Source of the DNA: Streptomyces cyaneochromogenes | Lineage (GTDB): Bacteria > Actinomycetota > Actinomycetes > Streptomycetales > Streptomycetaceae | Assembly: GCF_003963535.1 (NCBI RefSeq) | Contig: NZ_CP034539.1 | Location: 8,866,001 to 8,930,000, forward strand | DNA: 64,000 bases | Direction: 5' to 3' | Shown here: one piece after another, positions 61,474 through 64,000 of the stretch | How positions within the stretch are numbered: the first letter of the stretch is position 1 | How the letters are laid out: each line of letters opens with the position of its first letter | Translations under genes and position numbers: made by a program | Notes under the pieces: model-generated | The model's database searches: none | Seen by the model: the letters and a program-made list of their open reading frames with translations, nothing else | What the model was told of the DNA's origin: nothing

Positions 61474-61523
61474 ACCTACGGGATCGTAGGCTACGAATCC
61501 GTAGGTTACGAAGCCGTAGGTTA
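61474..61523. promoter_or_regulatory. Operator array upstream of the desaturase gene
   Basis: Repeats of CCTACG/CGTAGG in both orientations: CCTACG-GGAT-CGTAGG (61475-61490), then CTACG-AATC-CGTAG (61491-61504), then CCGTAGGTTA twice, 16 bp apart. It looks like a multi-site TetR or FadR-type operator. No matching regulator gene is nearby. Confidence 0.6.
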
Positions 61524-61585
61524 AGAGGGATGTAAAGACTGCTGATCAGCCACCGTTCCGTCGGGAGTCCACGGGCATGCGAAAG

Positions 61586-61611
61586 GCCCCAGGACCCGCA
61601 GGTCCTGGGGC
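61586..61611 (-). terminator. Hairpin terminator after the dimethylargininase gene
   Basis: GCCCCAGGACC (61586-61596), loop CGCA, GGTCCTGGGGC (61601-61611): a perfect 11-bp stem, 24 bp past the stop codon at 61635, followed in the transcribed direction by CTTTC. Confidence 0.8.
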
Positions 61612-61634
61612 TGAGAGTGTGATCGGGCAGCCGG

Positions 61635-62411
61635 TCAGGCGTACAGCTCACGCATGCGCACCGAGAGACATGTCACACATCCTTCGAGCTTCTCGAACTC
61701 GCTGATGTCGACCAGGACGGGCTCGTGCCCGAGGTCGGCGAGCAGCTCCGCCGTCTTCGGCGCGCTCGCGGCCATGAGCAGCTTGTCGCCGCCGAGCAGC
61801 ACCACATGCGCCCCGGACTCCTCCGGCACCGGCAGGAAGCGCGGGAACAGCGACGGGGCGTCCAGCTGCGGGATGCGGCCCAGAATCGTTCCGTCGGGCA
61901 GCGCCGTGATCGCCGACTTCAGGTGCAGCACCTTGCTCACCGGGACGGCGACGACCCGCGCCCCCAGCGGCTCGAAGGCGGCCCGCAGCTGCTGGACGCC
62001 GGCCGCGTTGGTACGGCCGCCCCGGCCGACGTAGATCGTGTCGCCGACCTTGAGCACGTCGCCGCCGTCCAGCGTGCCCGGCTCCCAGATCCAGTTCACG
62101 GAGCAGCCGAGCGAGGCCACGGCCTCCTCGACGCCGATGGTCTCCTCGCGCCGGGACTCGGCCCCGGACCGGGCGATCAGCGCGACGTTGCGGTACATGA
62201 CGACCGTGTCCTCGACGAACACCGAGTCGGGGCAGTCGTCGGCCGGGTCCACCTCGATCGTCTCCCAGCCGTGCGTACGCAGGGCCTCCACGTACGCCTC
62301 CCACTGCTCGACCGCGAGATCGGCATCGACCTTCTCCCGCTCGATATGCGTCACCAGCCCTTCGGCGAGGCGCGGGCTCGGGCGGCGGACAAGGGCCTTC
62401 TTGCTGGGCAC
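61635..62411 (-). CDS. Dimethylargininase (DDAH)
   Basis: 258 aa. Amidinotransferase-superfamily signatures: DDCPDSVFVEDTVV, GTLDGGDVLKVGDTIYVGRG, catalytic His in KVLHLKSAITAL and catalytic Cys248 in EGCVTCLSVRM. It hydrolyses dimethylarginine (or arginine-like substrates) to citrulline. A close relative, arginine deiminase, is much longer, so DDAH fits better. Standalone gene with its own terminator. Confidence 0.9.
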   Translation of the reverse strand: MPSKKALVRRPSPRLAEGLVTHIEREKVDADLAVEQWEAYVEALRTHGWETIEVDPADDCPDSVFVEDTVVMYRNVALIARSGAESRREETIGVEEAVASLGCSVNWIWEPGTLDGGDVLKVGDTIYVGRGGRTNAAGVQQLRAAFEPLGARVVAVPVSKVLHLKSAITALPDGTILGRIPQLDAPSLFPRFLPVPEESGAHVVLLGGDKLLMAASAPKTAELLADLGHEPVLVDISEFEKLEGCVTCLSVRMRELYA

Positions 62412-62510
62412 GACGGGATCTCCGGATCGGTGGCGGTTCAGGCGCCCTCATGCATGGGGCACCGACCCGCCATCATGCAGGGCCTACCCGCCCGTACAAA
62501 ACCCTCGTGG

Positions 62511-64000
<1,490 letters not shown>

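Noticed and set aside
62412..62510. Imperfect palindrome around CATGCATG between dimethylargininase and the UvrA-like gene
   Set aside because: Short, one mismatch in 17 bp, and no supporting regulator; not enough to call an operator.

Overview
The window is chromosomal DNA of very high GC content with GTG/TTG starts, GGAGG-type ribosome binding sites and many 4-bp stop/start overlaps. Together with a WhiB protein, DUF2510, PucR, LacI and TetR regulators, a two-domain small laccase and the gene order pcaV / pcaIJFHGBL, this points to Streptomyces. From memory, the right half (phospholipase C, pca operon, ligase and polymerase, small laccase, WhiB) resembles the SCO6690-SCO6720 neighbourhood of S. 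coelicolor. I could not check that here.

Layout. 1-1.4 kb: the 3' end of a proline racemase/hydroxyproline epimerase gene and a GntR regulator. 1.5-9.6 kb: a LacI-controlled alpha-glucan locus with an ABC importer, a GH13 alpha-glucosidase and a secreted GH87-like alpha-1,3-glucanase. 9.6-14 kb: a NitT/TauT-type ABC importer and a divergent IclR regulator. 14-19.2 kb: a VanA/VanB-type Rieske demethylase whose two genes are separated by a translationally coupled 56-aa gene, an acyl-CoA ligase and a divergent PucR regulator. 19.2-22.5 kb: a deletion scar with relics of three genes, next to an MHS-type transporter gene split by a 1052-bp IS481-family element. 22.7-28.8 kb: Tat-exported phospholipase C, a DMT exporter, a PAP2 protein, a TetR regulator and a DUF2510 membrane protein. 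28.8-29.8 kb: a second scar of fused gene relics. 30.1-32.8 kb: a large AAA/TPR regulator-like gene with a one-base frameshift.

32.8-41 kb: the complete protocatechuate branch of the beta-ketoadipate pathway (pcaIJFHGBL) under a divergent MarR regulator (PcaV). 41-47 kb: a DUF3048 lipoprotein, a zinc alcohol dehydrogenase, an 860-bp minisatellite built from a 16-bp unit, and a divergent DNA ligase / NHEJ polymerase pair. 47.3-53.2 kb: a secreted oxidative cluster, namely a ThuA plus PQQ-type sugar dehydrogenase fusion, a cupredoxin/DUF1080 protein and a divergent small laccase. 53-64 kb: ornithine cyclodeaminase-like protein, a beta-propeller-like protein, a LacI regulator with a perfect operator, an ABC-F relic, a VOC protein, a WhiB protein, an 823-aa glycosidase-like protein, an acyl-ACP desaturase with an operator array, dimethylargininase, and the 3' part of a UvrA-like gene.

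How it fits together. The laccase, the ligase and Rieske demethylase, the possible aromatic-acid importer and the pca operon form a plausible path from lignin-type phenolics through vanillate and protocatechuate to acetyl-CoA and succinyl-CoA. The alpha-glucan locus suggests use of fungal or bacterial alpha-1,3-glucan. Gene decay is frequent: three relic scars, one IS disruption and two frameshifted genes.
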